Assembly: GCA_026418055.1 (NCBI GenBank)
Contig: JAOACB010000024.1
Coordinates: 1-36,585 of the forward strand
Length of the DNA: 36,585 nucleotides
Source of the DNA: Fimbriimonadales bacterium
GTDB lineage: Bacteria; Armatimonadota; Fimbriimonadia; Fimbriimonadales; Fimbriimonadaceae
Direction of reading: 5' to 3'
Shown here in pieces: positions 22,391 through 29,690 of this stretch. Both the position numbers and the translations under genes were made by a program. The notes under the pieces were generated by a model that made no database searches, was not told where the DNA came from, and was given only the letters and a program-made list of their open reading frames with translations. The first letter of the stretch is position 1, and every line of letters starts with the position of its first letter.

Positions 22391-23536
22391 TCAGGTCAGG
22401 AGCGCGCGGACCGCTCGGATCACGCGCTCTTGGTCGTCGTCGGTCATCTTGGTGTACAGCGGCAGGCTGACGGCCCCGCGGAACGCCTCGGTGGCGTTGG
22501 GGAAGTTCTCGGGCTTCAGGCCGTAGGTGTCGCGCCAATAGGGGTGCAGGTGCAGAGGGATGAAGTGCACGCTGCACCCGACGCCCATCTCCGCCATGCG
22601 CTGGATGAACGCGTCGCGACCGATCGGGGCGTCCTCGTTCAGGCGCACGACGTACAGGTGCCAGGCGTGGGTGTCTCCCTCGGGCGCTCGCGCCGGCAGG
22701 CGCAGCGGCAGGTCGGCCAGCGCCTCGTCGTAGCGGCGCGCCATCGCCTCGCGCCGCTTCTGGAACCGCACCAGCTTGGCCAGCTGGTGGATGCCGAGCG
22801 CCGCCGCGAGGTCGGTCATGTTGTACTTGTAGCCGGGAGCGACCACCTCGTAGTACCAAGCCGGCTTGTCGGAGGTGTATCGGGCGAACGCGTCGCGGTC
22901 GATGCCGTGCAGGCGCATGGTGCGGCAGCGCTGGGCGATCCGGTCGCAGCGGGTCACCACCATGCCGCCCTCGCCCGTCGCCAGGGTCTTGGTCGCGTAG
23001 AAGCTGAACACCGTGGCGTCGCTGTCCAAGGTTCCGACGAGCCTGCCCCGGTAGGTCGCGGGCAGGCTGTGCGCCGCGTCCTCCAGCACCCTCAGACCGT
23101 GGCGGAAGGCGACCCGCAGGATCGGCTCCATGTCGCACGCCAGGCCCGCGAAGTGCACCGGCTCGATCACCTTGGTGCGCTCGGTGAGCTTCGCCTCGAT
23201 GCCCGCCGGGTCGAGGTTCAGCGTGGCGGGGTCGATGTCGACGAACACCGGGTGCGCCCCCAGATACCGCACGACCTCGGCGGTCGCGGTGAACGTGTAG
23301 GGCGTGGTGACGACCTCGTCGCCCGGCCCGACTCCCATCGCCTCGAGCGCGAGGTGCAACCCGGCGGTCGCCGAGTTCACCGCGATGGCGTGCGCCCCGC
23401 CCATCAGCTCGGAGAACAGCTCCTCGAAGCGCCGCGTCTTGGGGCCCGTGGTGAGCCATCCGGAGCGGAGGGCGTCGACGACCTCGGCGATCTCCTCCTC
23501 GCCGACGTCGGGAAGGGCGAACGGCAGGAATGACAT
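22391..23536 (-). CDS. DegT/DnrJ/EryC1/StrS family sugar aminotransferase
   Basis: 381 aa, the usual length. It should be a PLP enzyme that aminates a nucleotide-linked keto-sugar for surface polysaccharide or glycan building. [18 protein letters not shown] is the family N-terminus, [13 protein letters not shown] binds phosphate, LEDAAHS supplies the Asp (about 153) and [15 protein letters not shown] carries the PLP Lys (about 183). [14 protein letters not shown] and [10 protein letters not shown] are also typical. TAGTCT lies 8 nt before the ATG, with no ribosome binding site. It stands alone between convergent and tandem genes without other nucleotide-sugar genes. Confidence 0.94.
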   Translation of the reverse strand: MSFLPFALPDVGEEEIAEVVDALRSGWLTTGPKTRRFEELFSELMGGAHAIAVNSATAGLHLALEAMGVGPGDEVVTTPYTFTATAEVVRYLGAHPVFVDIDPATLNLDPAGIEAKLTERTKVIEPVHFAGLACDMEPILRVAFRHGLRVLEDAAHSLPATYRGRLVGTLDSDATVFSFYATKTLATGEGGMVVTRCDRIAQRCRTMRLHGIDRDAFARYTSDKPAWYYEVVAPGYKYNMTDLAAALGIHQLAKLVRFQKRREAMARRYDEALADLPLRLPARAPEGDTHAWHLYVVRLNEDAPIGRDAFIQRMAEMGVGCSVHFIPLHLHPYWRDTYGLKPENFPNATEAFRGAVSLPLYTKMTDDDQERVIRAVRALLT

Positions 23537-23544
23537 ACGACGGG

Positions 23545-23550
23545 AGACTA
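23545..23550 (-). promoter_or_regulatory. -10 box TAGTCT of the aminotransferase gene, leaderless
   Basis: TAGTCT on the minus strand ends 8 nt before the ATG at 23536. The intervening bases have no ribosome binding site. Confidence 0.5.
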
Positions 23551-23618
23551 CCGGAAACGCGGGCGGGGCGTGGCGGAGGACCCTCTCCCCCGGCCGCGCC
23601 GCCGCCCGGCGCAGGCTG

Positions 23619-23632
23619 CCCCGCCGGCGGGG
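23619..23632 (-). terminator. Perfect GC palindrome after the arabinofuranosidase gene
   Basis: CCCCGCC and GGCGGGG abut to form a 14-bp palindrome one base after the GH51 stop. A hairpin with a small loop could form, but no T-run follows. It may stall polymerase or protect the 3' end. Confidence 0.3.
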
Positions 23633-23633
23633 G

Positions 23634-25997
23634 TCAGGGCCGGATGCGCAGCACCGTCACGCTGTGCGCCGGAAGGCGCCGCTCGAAGCGCGGACCGTTG
23701 GCCCGGAACGGCGTCTTGTGCGGCACCACCTTCCTGGGCTCGTCCAGGGAGTTTTCGTCGGTCGGCTTCGCCGAGGTGAGCGTCTCGGCGGTGCCCGCCA
23801 AGGGCGCTTGCCTCCAGCCCCGCAAGTCGACGCTCAGGCGCACGGGCTCCAGGGCGCCGTTCACCAGCTTGAGGATCAGCTCGCCGGTCTTGAGGTCCTT
23901 GGTGGCCGAGGCGAACACGCGCGGAGCGTCCCGCACCTCGCCCTGCAGGACCAGCTCGCCGTCCAGGTAGCACCGGAAGGACGGCCCTCGGGTCTCCACG
24001 CGCACGTCGTACCAGCGGCCGGTCTCGATGGTTCCGCGCCGCTCCGCGACCACCCGCTTGCCGCCCATCTCGGCGTGCTCGACCGCGTGTCGGGTGTTGC
24101 CCCAGCCTCCGAGGTTCAGCCAGAGGTAGTCGTCGCGGCCTGTCACGCCGAACAGGATGAGGAAGCCCTCCGCGCCCGACAGCTTGCGGGCCTTGACGGA
24201 GAACACCACGTCCTCCCAGTCTCGGCGTCCCGCCACCGCGCGCACCCCCTCGCCGTTGCCCGTCTGTCGAAGGGCTCCGTTCAGGCTCCACGTTTGGCCG
24301 TCGCGCTGCAGGCTGGCGCCGCTCGGATCCTCGAACAGCGTCTCGCCGTTGCGGGTGACCTTCAGATCCTTGAACTCGGCCTGGGTCCTCCACGTGCCGA
24401 CGCCGACCCCGCCGCGGATCGGCTTGGTTTTGGACGGCGGCTGCTCCAGCCGCACCGGCAGCGATCGGTCGCCTCGGTTGTGCGCGAACAGCTTCTGCAC
24501 GTGGTAGGAGGGCGTGCCGTAGGCCCTCAGGCCGTCGAAGCAGATCAGGTCGGGGTTCCAACCCTTGTGGTTGACTTTGGCGAACAAAGGAGCGTAGCTG
24601 GCCATCGCCACCACGTCCGAGTTGCGCTCCATGCCGGTCATGAACGCCGCCTCGGCGACGGCCGCGATCAGATTGCCCTGTCCCGCGCCCTGCGTCACGG
24701 CGTATTCGCCCACGTACACGCGGGGCTCCCTTCGGTCGTAGCCGTCGTACCTCGAGGCCATGTCGAAGAACACGCCGGGGCTGCTGTAGTAGTGCTCGTC
24801 CAGGAAGTCGGCCCTTGGCTCGCGCGGGTATCCGCCCCACACGTTGGCGATGATCTCCACCTCGGGGTGCTTGGCCCGGATGGCCTCGACGAACAGCCGG
24901 TAGCGCTCTGCGTACAACGGACCCCCGTTCTCGTTGCCGATCTCGATGAGGCGCAGGCCGAACGGCTTGGGGTGGCCGTTCGCTGCCCGCAGCGCGCCCC
25001 ACTTCGAGTCGACCGGGCCGTTGGCGTACTCGAGCGCGTCGAGGGCGTCCTGCACGAACTCGGCCATGCGGTCCATCGGCACGTGGTCGCGGTGCGCCAT
25101 GCCCGCGTTGATCACGAACATCGGCTCGGCGCCCAGGTCCTCGGCGAGCTGGAGGTACTCGTGGAAACCGAGGCCGTTGGTCGACAGGTAGCCCCAAAGG
25201 TTGGGCTGGGTGCGGCGCTCGAACACGGGCCCGATGGTTTGCTTCCAGCGCTGGGCTGTGGCCATGGTGTCGCCCTCGACCCAGCAGCCGCCGGGGAAGC
25301 GCAGGAACGCCGGCTTGAGGTCGGCCAGCATCTGGGCGAGATCGGCGCGCAGGCCGTTCTCGCGGTTCTTGAACGTCTTCTGCGGGAACAGCGAAGCGTA
25401 GTCGACCTGCACCTGCCCGCCGCCGTCGGTTTGGAACTCGAGCACCAGCCGCGCCTTGCCGTCGGTGGCCTTGGCGCGCAGGGTGGCCTTGCGCTCGGCC
25501 CACTCCGCTCCAACGTCGCCCAGGCTCGCGTTGGCCAGCTCGCCGCCCTTGGAGTCCACCAGTCGGGCGGTCGCCTTCGCGGCTCCCCTCAGCGAGCGCG
25601 CCTTGACGGCGAGGTCGTAGGCCCAGCCGGACCTCACGGCCACTCCCCAGTAGCCCTCGTTGGCCACGGCACCCTTGGCCTCGAAGCGCAGTTCGAGCGC
25701 CCTGCGGTTGAACTGGGTGGCGGGCTCCAAGGGCACCACCCGGGCATCGGTCCCGGCGATCGGCGCCCAGTGGTTGGGTCGGTCGGCGTCCTCGAAGGAT
25801 CGGTTGCGCAGCAGCTCGGCGTACAGGCCGCCGTCCCCGGCGCAGTTGATCTCCTCGAAGAAGATGCCGTACAGGCGGGGGTCGACGGGCTTGCCGCGGT
25901 GGTCGGTCTCGACGGCCAGGGACGCCGTCAGGATCTCGGGGCGTTGGGCTTCCAGAGCTGGGTTCAGCATCGCGCAGATCGCCAGGGCGGAAATCAT
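23634..25997 (-). CDS. Secreted GH51 alpha-L-arabinofuranosidase
   Basis: 787 aa with an N-terminal signal peptide ([18 protein letters not shown]). It should release arabinose from arabinan or arabinoxylan outside the cytoplasm. A carbohydrate-binding-like insert (about 70-205) precedes the TIM barrel. [23 protein letters not shown], the acid/base E356 in EIGNENGG and the nucleophile E431 in YVGEYAV are visible. After the barrel and a beta domain, residues of about 550-780 include a concanavalin-like block ([37 protein letters not shown]). The start has a perfect AAGGAGG ribosome binding site and an extended -10 promoter. It is divergent from an ArsR-type regulator that probably controls it. 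Confidence 0.93.
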   Translation of the reverse strand: MISALAICAMLNPALEAQRPEILTASLAVETDHRGKPVDPRLYGIFFEEINCAGDGGLYAELLRNRSFEDADRPNHWAPIAGTDARVVPLEPATQFNRRALELRFEAKGAVANEGYWGVAVRSGWAYDLAVKARSLRGAAKATARLVDSKGGELANASLGDVGAEWAERKATLRAKATDGKARLVLEFQTDGGGQVQVDYASLFPQKTFKNRENGLRADLAQMLADLKPAFLRFPGGCWVEGDTMATAQRWKQTIGPVFERRTQPNLWGYLSTNGLGFHEYLQLAEDLGAEPMFVINAGMAHRDHVPMDRMAEFVQDALDALEYANGPVDSKWGALRAANGHPKPFGLRLIEIGNENGGPLYAERYRLFVEAIRAKHPEVEIIANVWGGYPREPRADFLDEHYYSSPGVFFDMASRYDGYDRREPRVYVGEYAVTQGAGQGNLIAAVAEAAFMTGMERNSDVVAMASYAPLFAKVNHKGWNPDLICFDGLRAYGTPSYHVQKLFAHNRGDRSLPVRLEQPPSKTKPIRGGVGVGTWRTQAEFKDLKVTRNGETLFEDPSGASLQRDGQTWSLNGALRQTGNGEGVRAVAGRRDWEDVVFSVKARKLSGAEGFLILFGVTGRDDYLWLNLGGWGNTRHAVEHAEMGGKRVVAERRGTIETGRWYDVRVETRGPSFRCYLDGELVLQGEVRDAPRVFASATKDLKTGELILKLVNGALEPVRLSVDLRGWRQAPLAGTAETLTSAKPTDENSLDEPRKVVPHKTPFRANGPRFERRLPAHSVTVLRIRP

Positions 25998-26015
25998 CCG
26001 GTCCTCCTTGGGTGC

Positions 26016-26024
26016 ATTCTAGCA
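26016..26024 (-). promoter_or_regulatory. Extended -10 promoter element of the GH51 gene
   Basis: TGCTAGAAT on the minus strand combines the extended TGN element with TAGAAT. It lies 18 nt upstream of the ATG at 25997, with AAGGAGG in between. This is a conventional led promoter, in contrast to the opposite regulator gene. Confidence 0.55.
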
Positions 26025-26051
26025 CAGTTATGACCATCGTCTTCCCTGCAT

Positions 26052-26069
26052 GAACCCCTCGGCGGGTTC
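26052..26069. promoter_or_regulatory. Candidate operator: inverted repeat GAACCC-N6-GGGTTC
   Basis: Perfect 6-bp arms with a 6-bp spacer lie in the 90-bp divergent gap between the GH51 gene and the ArsR-type regulator gene. The repeat covers the expected -35 region of the regulator's own promoter, whose -10 TACGAT starts 7 bp away. Its position and dyad symmetry fit an autoregulatory site for the adjacent winged-helix protein. Binding is inference. Confidence 0.5.
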
Positions 26070-26075
26070 GGCGGG

Positions 26076-26081
26076 TACGAT
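26076..26081 (+). promoter_or_regulatory. -10 box TACGAT of the ArsR-type regulator, leaderless
   Basis: TACGAT ends 6 nt before the GTG start at 26088. There is no ribosome binding site. The overlapping ATG at 26080 is followed by a stop after three codons, so it is not the start. Confidence 0.5.
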
Positions 26082-26087
26082 GCGGAC

Positions 26088-27038
26088 GTGAGGTCGTCGC
26101 ACATTTTGGAGCTGGGGGGAGTTCACAGCGTCGGGGTGTTCAAGGCCCTGGCCTCGGAGGCCAGAGTGCGGATTTTGGCGTTGCTGGCCGAGAAGGAGCG
26201 GAACATCAACGAGCTGAGCGAGCTGCTGCAGCTGAGCCAGCCGAGCGTGACCAAGCACATCCAGACGCTGGAGGAGGCGGGCTTGGTCGAGGGCCGGTAC
26301 GTGGGGGGCGTGCAGGGCACGCAGAAGGTGTGCCGCCTGGTGTACGACCGATTCATCGTGGGCTTCGAGGCGGAGGATCCGAGCGAGGACAACGTCGCCG
26401 AGGTCAGCATGCCGGTGGGTCTGTACAGCCTGGCGGAGGTGAAGCCCACGTGCGGGCTGGCCACGGTGCGCGGGCTCATCGGCTACCTGGACGATCCGGT
26501 GTCGTTCCACTTTCCCGAGCGCTCCCAGGCGGAGGTGCTCTGGACGTCCGCGGGTTTCGTCGAGTACACGTTCCCGAACACGATCCCAACCTCGGCGCGC
26601 ATCGACCGGCTGGACTTCGCCATGGAGGTCTGCTCCGAGACGCCGGGTTACAACAACGAGTTCCCGTCCGACATCACCGTGTGGGTGAACGGGGTGGACG
26701 TGGGCACGTGGCGCTCGCCCGGAGACATGGGAGGCCGCCGCGGCAGGCTGAACCCGCCGTGGTGGGGCGACAACATGAACCAGTACGGCTTCCTGAAGGT
26801 CTGGACCGTCGACGCCAAGGGATCGTTCATCGACGGCATGCGGGCGGGCGACGCCACCATCGGCGACCTGGGGGTGGAGCCGTGGAAGCCGACCGTGGTG
26901 CGCATCGGCGTCAAGCCCGACGCGGAGAACCAGGGCGGCTTCACGCTGTTCGGCAAGGGCTTCGGCAACTACGAGCAGGACCTGGTGCTGCGCCTGCACC
27001 ACACCGGAAGGCCCAAACAGCCCAAGAGGACGGAGTAG
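26088..27038 (+). CDS. ArsR-type winged-helix regulator with large beta-rich C-terminal domain
   Basis: 316 aa from a GTG at 26088. Residues of about 15-85 are an ArsR winged helix (FKALASEARVRILALLAEKERNINELSELLQLSQPSVTKHIQTLEEAGLV), without metal-binding Cys of the metal sensors. The remaining 220 residues are beta-rich (about 105-305): VEYTFPNTIP, RIDRLDFAMEVCSETPGYNN, ITVWVNGVDVGTW, NPPWWGDNMNQYGFLKVW and TVVRIGVKPDAENQGGFTLFGKGFGNY. This looks like a jelly-roll that could bind a sugar. I recall similar long ArsR proteins beside arabinofuranosidase genes in Firmicutes. It diverges from GH51, with a dyad between. A one-component sugar sensor is inference. Its stop lies 1 nt from the convergent tRNA gene. 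Confidence 0.85.
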   Translation: MRSSHILELGGVHSVGVFKALASEARVRILALLAEKERNINELSELLQLSQPSVTKHIQTLEEAGLVEGRYVGGVQGTQKVCRLVYDRFIVGFEAEDPSEDNVAEVSMPVGLYSLAEVKPTCGLATVRGLIGYLDDPVSFHFPERSQAEVLWTSAGFVEYTFPNTIPTSARIDRLDFAMEVCSETPGYNNEFPSDITVWVNGVDVGTWRSPGDMGGRRGRLNPPWWGDNMNQYGFLKVWTVDAKGSFIDGMRAGDATIGDLGVEPWKPTVVRIGVKPDAENQGGFTLFGKGFGNYEQDLVLRLHHTGRPKQPKRTE

Positions 27039-27039
27039 C

Positions 27040-27125
27040 TGGTGCGCGGGAAAGGACTCGAACCTTCACGCCTTGTGGGCACTACCACCTCAAGGTAGCG
27101 TGTCTACCAATTCCACCACCCGCGC
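27040..27125 (-). tRNA. tRNA-Leu (anticodon GAG)
   Basis: 86 nt including an encoded CCA. The acceptor stem pairs GCGCGGG with CCCGCGC and the discriminator is A. The D arm contains TTGGTAGAC. The anticodon stem CTACC/GGTAG holds the loop TTGAGGT, giving GAG for CUC/CUU Leu codons. A long variable arm (about 14 nt, GCC...GGC stem) makes it class II as expected for Leu. TTCGAGT is the T loop. The gene ends 1 nt from the stop of the convergent regulator. Confidence 0.96.
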
Positions 27126-27135
27126 GGGCCATCGC

Positions 27136-27163
27136 AGTATACCAGCAGCGGCGACCGATGCAA
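27136..27163 (-). promoter_or_regulatory. Promoter of tRNA-Leu
   Basis: On the minus strand TTGCAT (-35) and TATACT (-10) are separated by 16 nt, and the -10 lies 10 nt before the mature tRNA 5' end. It is the best sigma70-type promoter in the window and sets the local consensus used to judge the other -10 boxes. Confidence 0.8.
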
Positions 27164-27170
27164 GGGTGGA

Positions 27171-27734
27171 TCACCACCTGCAGAACCACTCGTGCAGGCG
27201 CCGGTCCTCGGTCAGTTCCGGGTGGAACGACGTTCCCAGGCGGACGCCCTGCCGCACGGCGACGATCCTGTCGCCGTAGCGAGCCAGAACCTGCACCTCC
27301 GGGCCGGTTCGCACGACGATCGGAGCGCGGATGAACACGCCGAGCAACGGACGCTCGAAGCCATCCAGCTCCACGGCGTCCTCGAACGAATGCACCTGGG
27401 CTCCGAACGCGTTGCGCCGCACGGCGATGTCCATCAGGCCGAGCGTGAACTGCCGCCTCGCCTCGATCTCCTTCGCCAGCAGGATCATGCCCATGCACGT
27501 GCCCCAGAGGGGCATGCCTTCGGCGGCGGCCCGACGGATCGCCTCCCCCAGGCCGTAGCGCTGGAGCAGAAGGCCGACGGTCGTGCTCTCGCCTCCGGGC
27601 AGAATCAGTCGGTCCACCCTCGCGAGGTCCTCGGGGGTGCGCACTTCCATTCCGGTTCGGCCCACGTCCGCAACGGCCTGCAGGTGCTTCTCGAAGTCGC
27701 CTTGCACGGCCAGCACGCCGACGGGGGAGGACAT
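27171..27734 (-). CDS. pdxT: Pyridoxal 5'-phosphate synthase glutaminase subunit
   Basis: 187 aa, the normal length. It hydrolyses glutamine and feeds ammonia to PdxS, which builds PLP. It is a class I glutaminase: LILPGGES (oxyanion Gly loop), WGTCMGM with nucleophile Cys80, and SFHPELTED with His171 and Glu173. GVLAVQGDFEKHLQA is the typical PdxT start. pdxS is not adjacent, although the two are usually neighbours. TAAACT lies 6 nt before the ATG, so translation should be leaderless. It is divergent from an arginase gene across only 29 bp. Confidence 0.96.
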   Translation of the reverse strand: MSSPVGVLAVQGDFEKHLQAVADVGRTGMEVRTPEDLARVDRLILPGGESTTVGLLLQRYGLGEAIRRAAAEGMPLWGTCMGMILLAKEIEARRQFTLGLMDIAVRRNAFGAQVHSFEDAVELDGFERPLLGVFIRAPIVVRTGPEVQVLARYGDRIVAVRQGVRLGTSFHPELTEDRRLHEWFCRW

Positions 27735-27763
27735 GGCGCCAGTTTACCGGTTAGACTGAACCC
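27735..27763. promoter_or_regulatory. Compact divergent promoter of pdxT and arginase genes
   Basis: TAAACT (minus, 27741-27746) and TAGACT (plus, 27752-27757) stand 5 bp apart, each exactly 6 nt from its start codon. Both transcripts should be leaderless. Each -35 region must lie over the other gene's start codon, so the two promoters overlap and probably compete. Confidence 0.6.
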
Positions 27764-28717
27764 ATGGTTCGGGTGGTGGGGGCTCCGTTCGACCTGTGCG
27801 GCCGGGCGGCCGGCAGCCGCATGGGCCCGGCGGGCATGAGGCTGGCGGGCCTGCTGCGGGCGCTGCGCTCCCTGGGCGTGGAGGCGGAGGACCTGGGGGA
27901 CGTGCCGGTGCCCCTGCCGCCGTCCGACACGGAGCCGGGGTTCCGCGGCTTCCGGGCGTTCCTCGAGGTCGCGGCGGCGTTGCGCGAGCGCGTGGCGGCG
28001 GTGCTCGCCGCGGGAGCCACGCCGCTGGTGCTGGGCGGGGACCACAGCCTCTCGGCGGGCTCGGTGGCGGGAGCTCTGGACCACTTCGGCGAGAGCCTGG
28101 CCGTGCTGTGGATCGACGCCCACGCCGATCTGAACACGCCGGACACTTCGCCGACGGGCAACCTGCACGGCATGCCGCTCGGGCTGCTGGCGGACCTTGG
28201 CGACGGCGGATCGAGCCGACGCGCGGAGGAATGGGAGCTCGCGAGGGCCAGGCTGCTACCGGCCACCCCCCTGGCTCCCCGGCGCATCGGCTGGCTCGGG
28301 TTGCGCGAAGTCGACCCGCCGGAGGCCGCTCGCATCCGGCGCTTCGAGGGATCCTTCGTGGCCACGATGCACGACATCGACCGCCACGGCGTGGTCGCCG
28401 CGTTGGACGGCGTGCGCCGGTGGATGGCCGAGACGCGCCCGGACGCGCTGTGGGTGAGCTTCGACGTGGACGTGCTGGACCCTGTGCTCGCCCCCGGCAC
28501 GGGAACCGCCGTGCGCGGCGGGCTCACCTACCGAGAGGCCCACCTGGTCGCCGAGCTGCTCCACGAGGCGCTGTTCCGCGAGGACTGTCCCGCGAGGCTG
28601 GCCGGGCTGGACGTGATGGAGACCAATCCGATGCTCGACGCGGGCAACACCACCGCCGTCACCGCCGTGGAGTGGGTGGCCTCGCTGTTCGGCAAGACCA
28701 TCCTGGGCGAGCGGTAG
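27764..28717 (+). CDS. Arginase (ureohydrolase family)
   Basis: 317 aa. It should hydrolyse arginine to ornithine and urea with two Mn ions. All metal ligands are visible: GGDHS (H94), DAHADLN (D118, H120, D122) and SFDVDVLDP (D234, D236), plus the family Glu in GLDVMETNP (E286). NTPDTSPTGNLHGMP and the C-terminal DAGNTTA are typical of arginase (RocF-like) and less of agmatinase, so arginase is preferred. The ATG at 27764 is 6 nt from TAGACT. Its stop TAG is also the first half of the next gene's -10 box. Confidence 0.93.
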   Translation: MVRVVGAPFDLCGRAAGSRMGPAGMRLAGLLRALRSLGVEAEDLGDVPVPLPPSDTEPGFRGFRAFLEVAAALRERVAAVLAAGATPLVLGGDHSLSAGSVAGALDHFGESLAVLWIDAHADLNTPDTSPTGNLHGMPLGLLADLGDGGSSRRAEEWELARARLLPATPLAPRRIGWLGLREVDPPEAARIRRFEGSFVATMHDIDRHGVVAALDGVRRWMAETRPDALWVSFDVDVLDPVLAPGTGTAVRGGLTYREAHLVAELLHEALFREDCPARLAGLDVMETNPMLDAGNTTAVTAVEWVASLFGKTILGER

Positions 28718-28720
28718 ACT
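28715..28720 (+). promoter_or_regulatory. -10 box TAGACT of kdsD, overlapping the arginase stop codon
   Basis: TAGACT begins with the TAG stop of the arginase gene and ends 7 nt before the ATG at 28728. There is no ribosome binding site. One sequence thus serves as both stop codon and promoter. Confidence 0.5.
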
Positions 28721-28727
28721 CCCACCG

Positions 28728-29690
28728 ATGAGCATCGAGATCGGCCGCGAGGTGCTGCGCCACGAGGCGGCGGCCCTGCTGCACCTCGCCGATCGCTTGG
28801 ACGAGCCGTTCGAGACCGCGGTGCGCTGGCTGCTGGAGCTGGAGGGACGCGCGGTCACCTGCGGGCTGGGCAAGTCCGGGCACATCGCACGCAAGACGGC
28901 CGGAACGTTGGCCAGCACGGGCACCCCCGCGTTCTTCCTGCACGCCGTCGAGGCGGTGCACGGAGACCTGGGGATGGTGACCCGGCACGACGTGGTGCTG
29001 ATGTACTCCCACAGCGGGGAGTCGGACGAGCTGGCTCGGCTGTTTCCCGCTCTGCGGTCCATCGGGCCGCGCATCGCCCTGGTGACCGGCAGGCCGGACA
29101 GCACGTGCGGCCGCTTGGCGGACCTGGTGCTGGACACCCGCGTGACCGAGGAGGCCTGCCCGCACAACCTGGCGCCCACCACCAGCGCCACCGCCATGCT
29201 CGCCCTGAGCGACGCCCTGGCTCTGGCGGTGATGCGCCTGCGCAACTTCAGCCGCGAGGACTACGCGCGCTTCCACCCCAGCGGCGCCCTCGGCAAGCGT
29301 CTGCTGCTCAAGGTGTCGGACGTGATGCGCTCCGGACCTGACCTCGCGCTCGTCGGGCCGGAAGCGCCGATCCTGGAGGTGATGCGCGCGATCACCAACG
29401 CGGGTGCGGGCGGCGCGTGCGTGGTCGACGAGGCGGGCTTCCTGCTGGGCTTCATCTCCGACGGCGACCTGAGGCGGGCGTTCCTCCGGCTGGAGGCTCC
29501 GCTCGGCGCGAAGGCAGGCGACCTGATGACCGCCAACCCCACCACGGTGGACGCCGAGATGCCGGCGGCCGAGGCGCTGGAGATGTTCCAGAGCCACCCG
29601 CGCAAGATCGGCGACATGCCGGTTCTGGATCGCGGGCGCGTGGTGGGCCTGTTGCTGCTGAAGGACCTGCTGCGCAGCGGGATCGTCTAG
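28728..29690 (+). CDS. kdsD: Arabinose-5-phosphate isomerase, SIS plus CBS pair (KdsD/KpsF/GutQ)
   Basis: 320 aa, the usual length. It interconverts ribulose 5-phosphate and arabinose 5-phosphate, the first step of KDO synthesis for lipopolysaccharide. The SIS domain (about 35-175) shows CGLGKSGHIARKTAGTLASTG, EAVHGDLGMV, YSHSGESDEL and APTTSATAMLALSDALA. FHPSGALGKRLLLKVSDVM links to two CBS domains (about 205-320). No other KDO genes are nearby. It indicates an outer membrane containing lipopolysaccharide or a KDO-bearing glycan. Its stop TAG shares the palindrome CTAG (29687-29690) with the stop of the convergent GGDEF gene. Confidence 0.94.
   Translation: MSIEIGREVLRHEAAALLHLADRLDEPFETAVRWLLELEGRAVTCGLGKSGHIARKTAGTLASTGTPAFFLHAVEAVHGDLGMVTRHDVVLMYSHSGESDELARLFPALRSIGPRIALVTGRPDSTCGRLADLVLDTRVTEEACPHNLAPTTSATAMLALSDALALAVMRLRNFSREDYARFHPSGALGKRLLLKVSDVMRSGPDLALVGPEAPILEVMRAITNAGAGGACVVDEAGFLLGFISDGDLRRAFLRLEAPLGAKAGDLMTANPTTVDAEMPAAEALEMFQSHPRKIGDMPVLDRGRVVGLLLLKDLLRSGIV

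Noticed and set aside
23304-26033. A 909-codon plus-strand open frame
   Set aside because: It is antisense to the GH51 gene and the end of the aminotransferase gene, both of which show complete catalytic motifs. Its composition is typical of GC-rich antisense noise.
27764-28717. Agmatinase or formimidoylglutamase in place of arginase
   Set aside because: The NTPDTSPTGNLHGMP block and the C-terminal NPMLDAGNTTA fit arginases better; biochemical proof is still needed.
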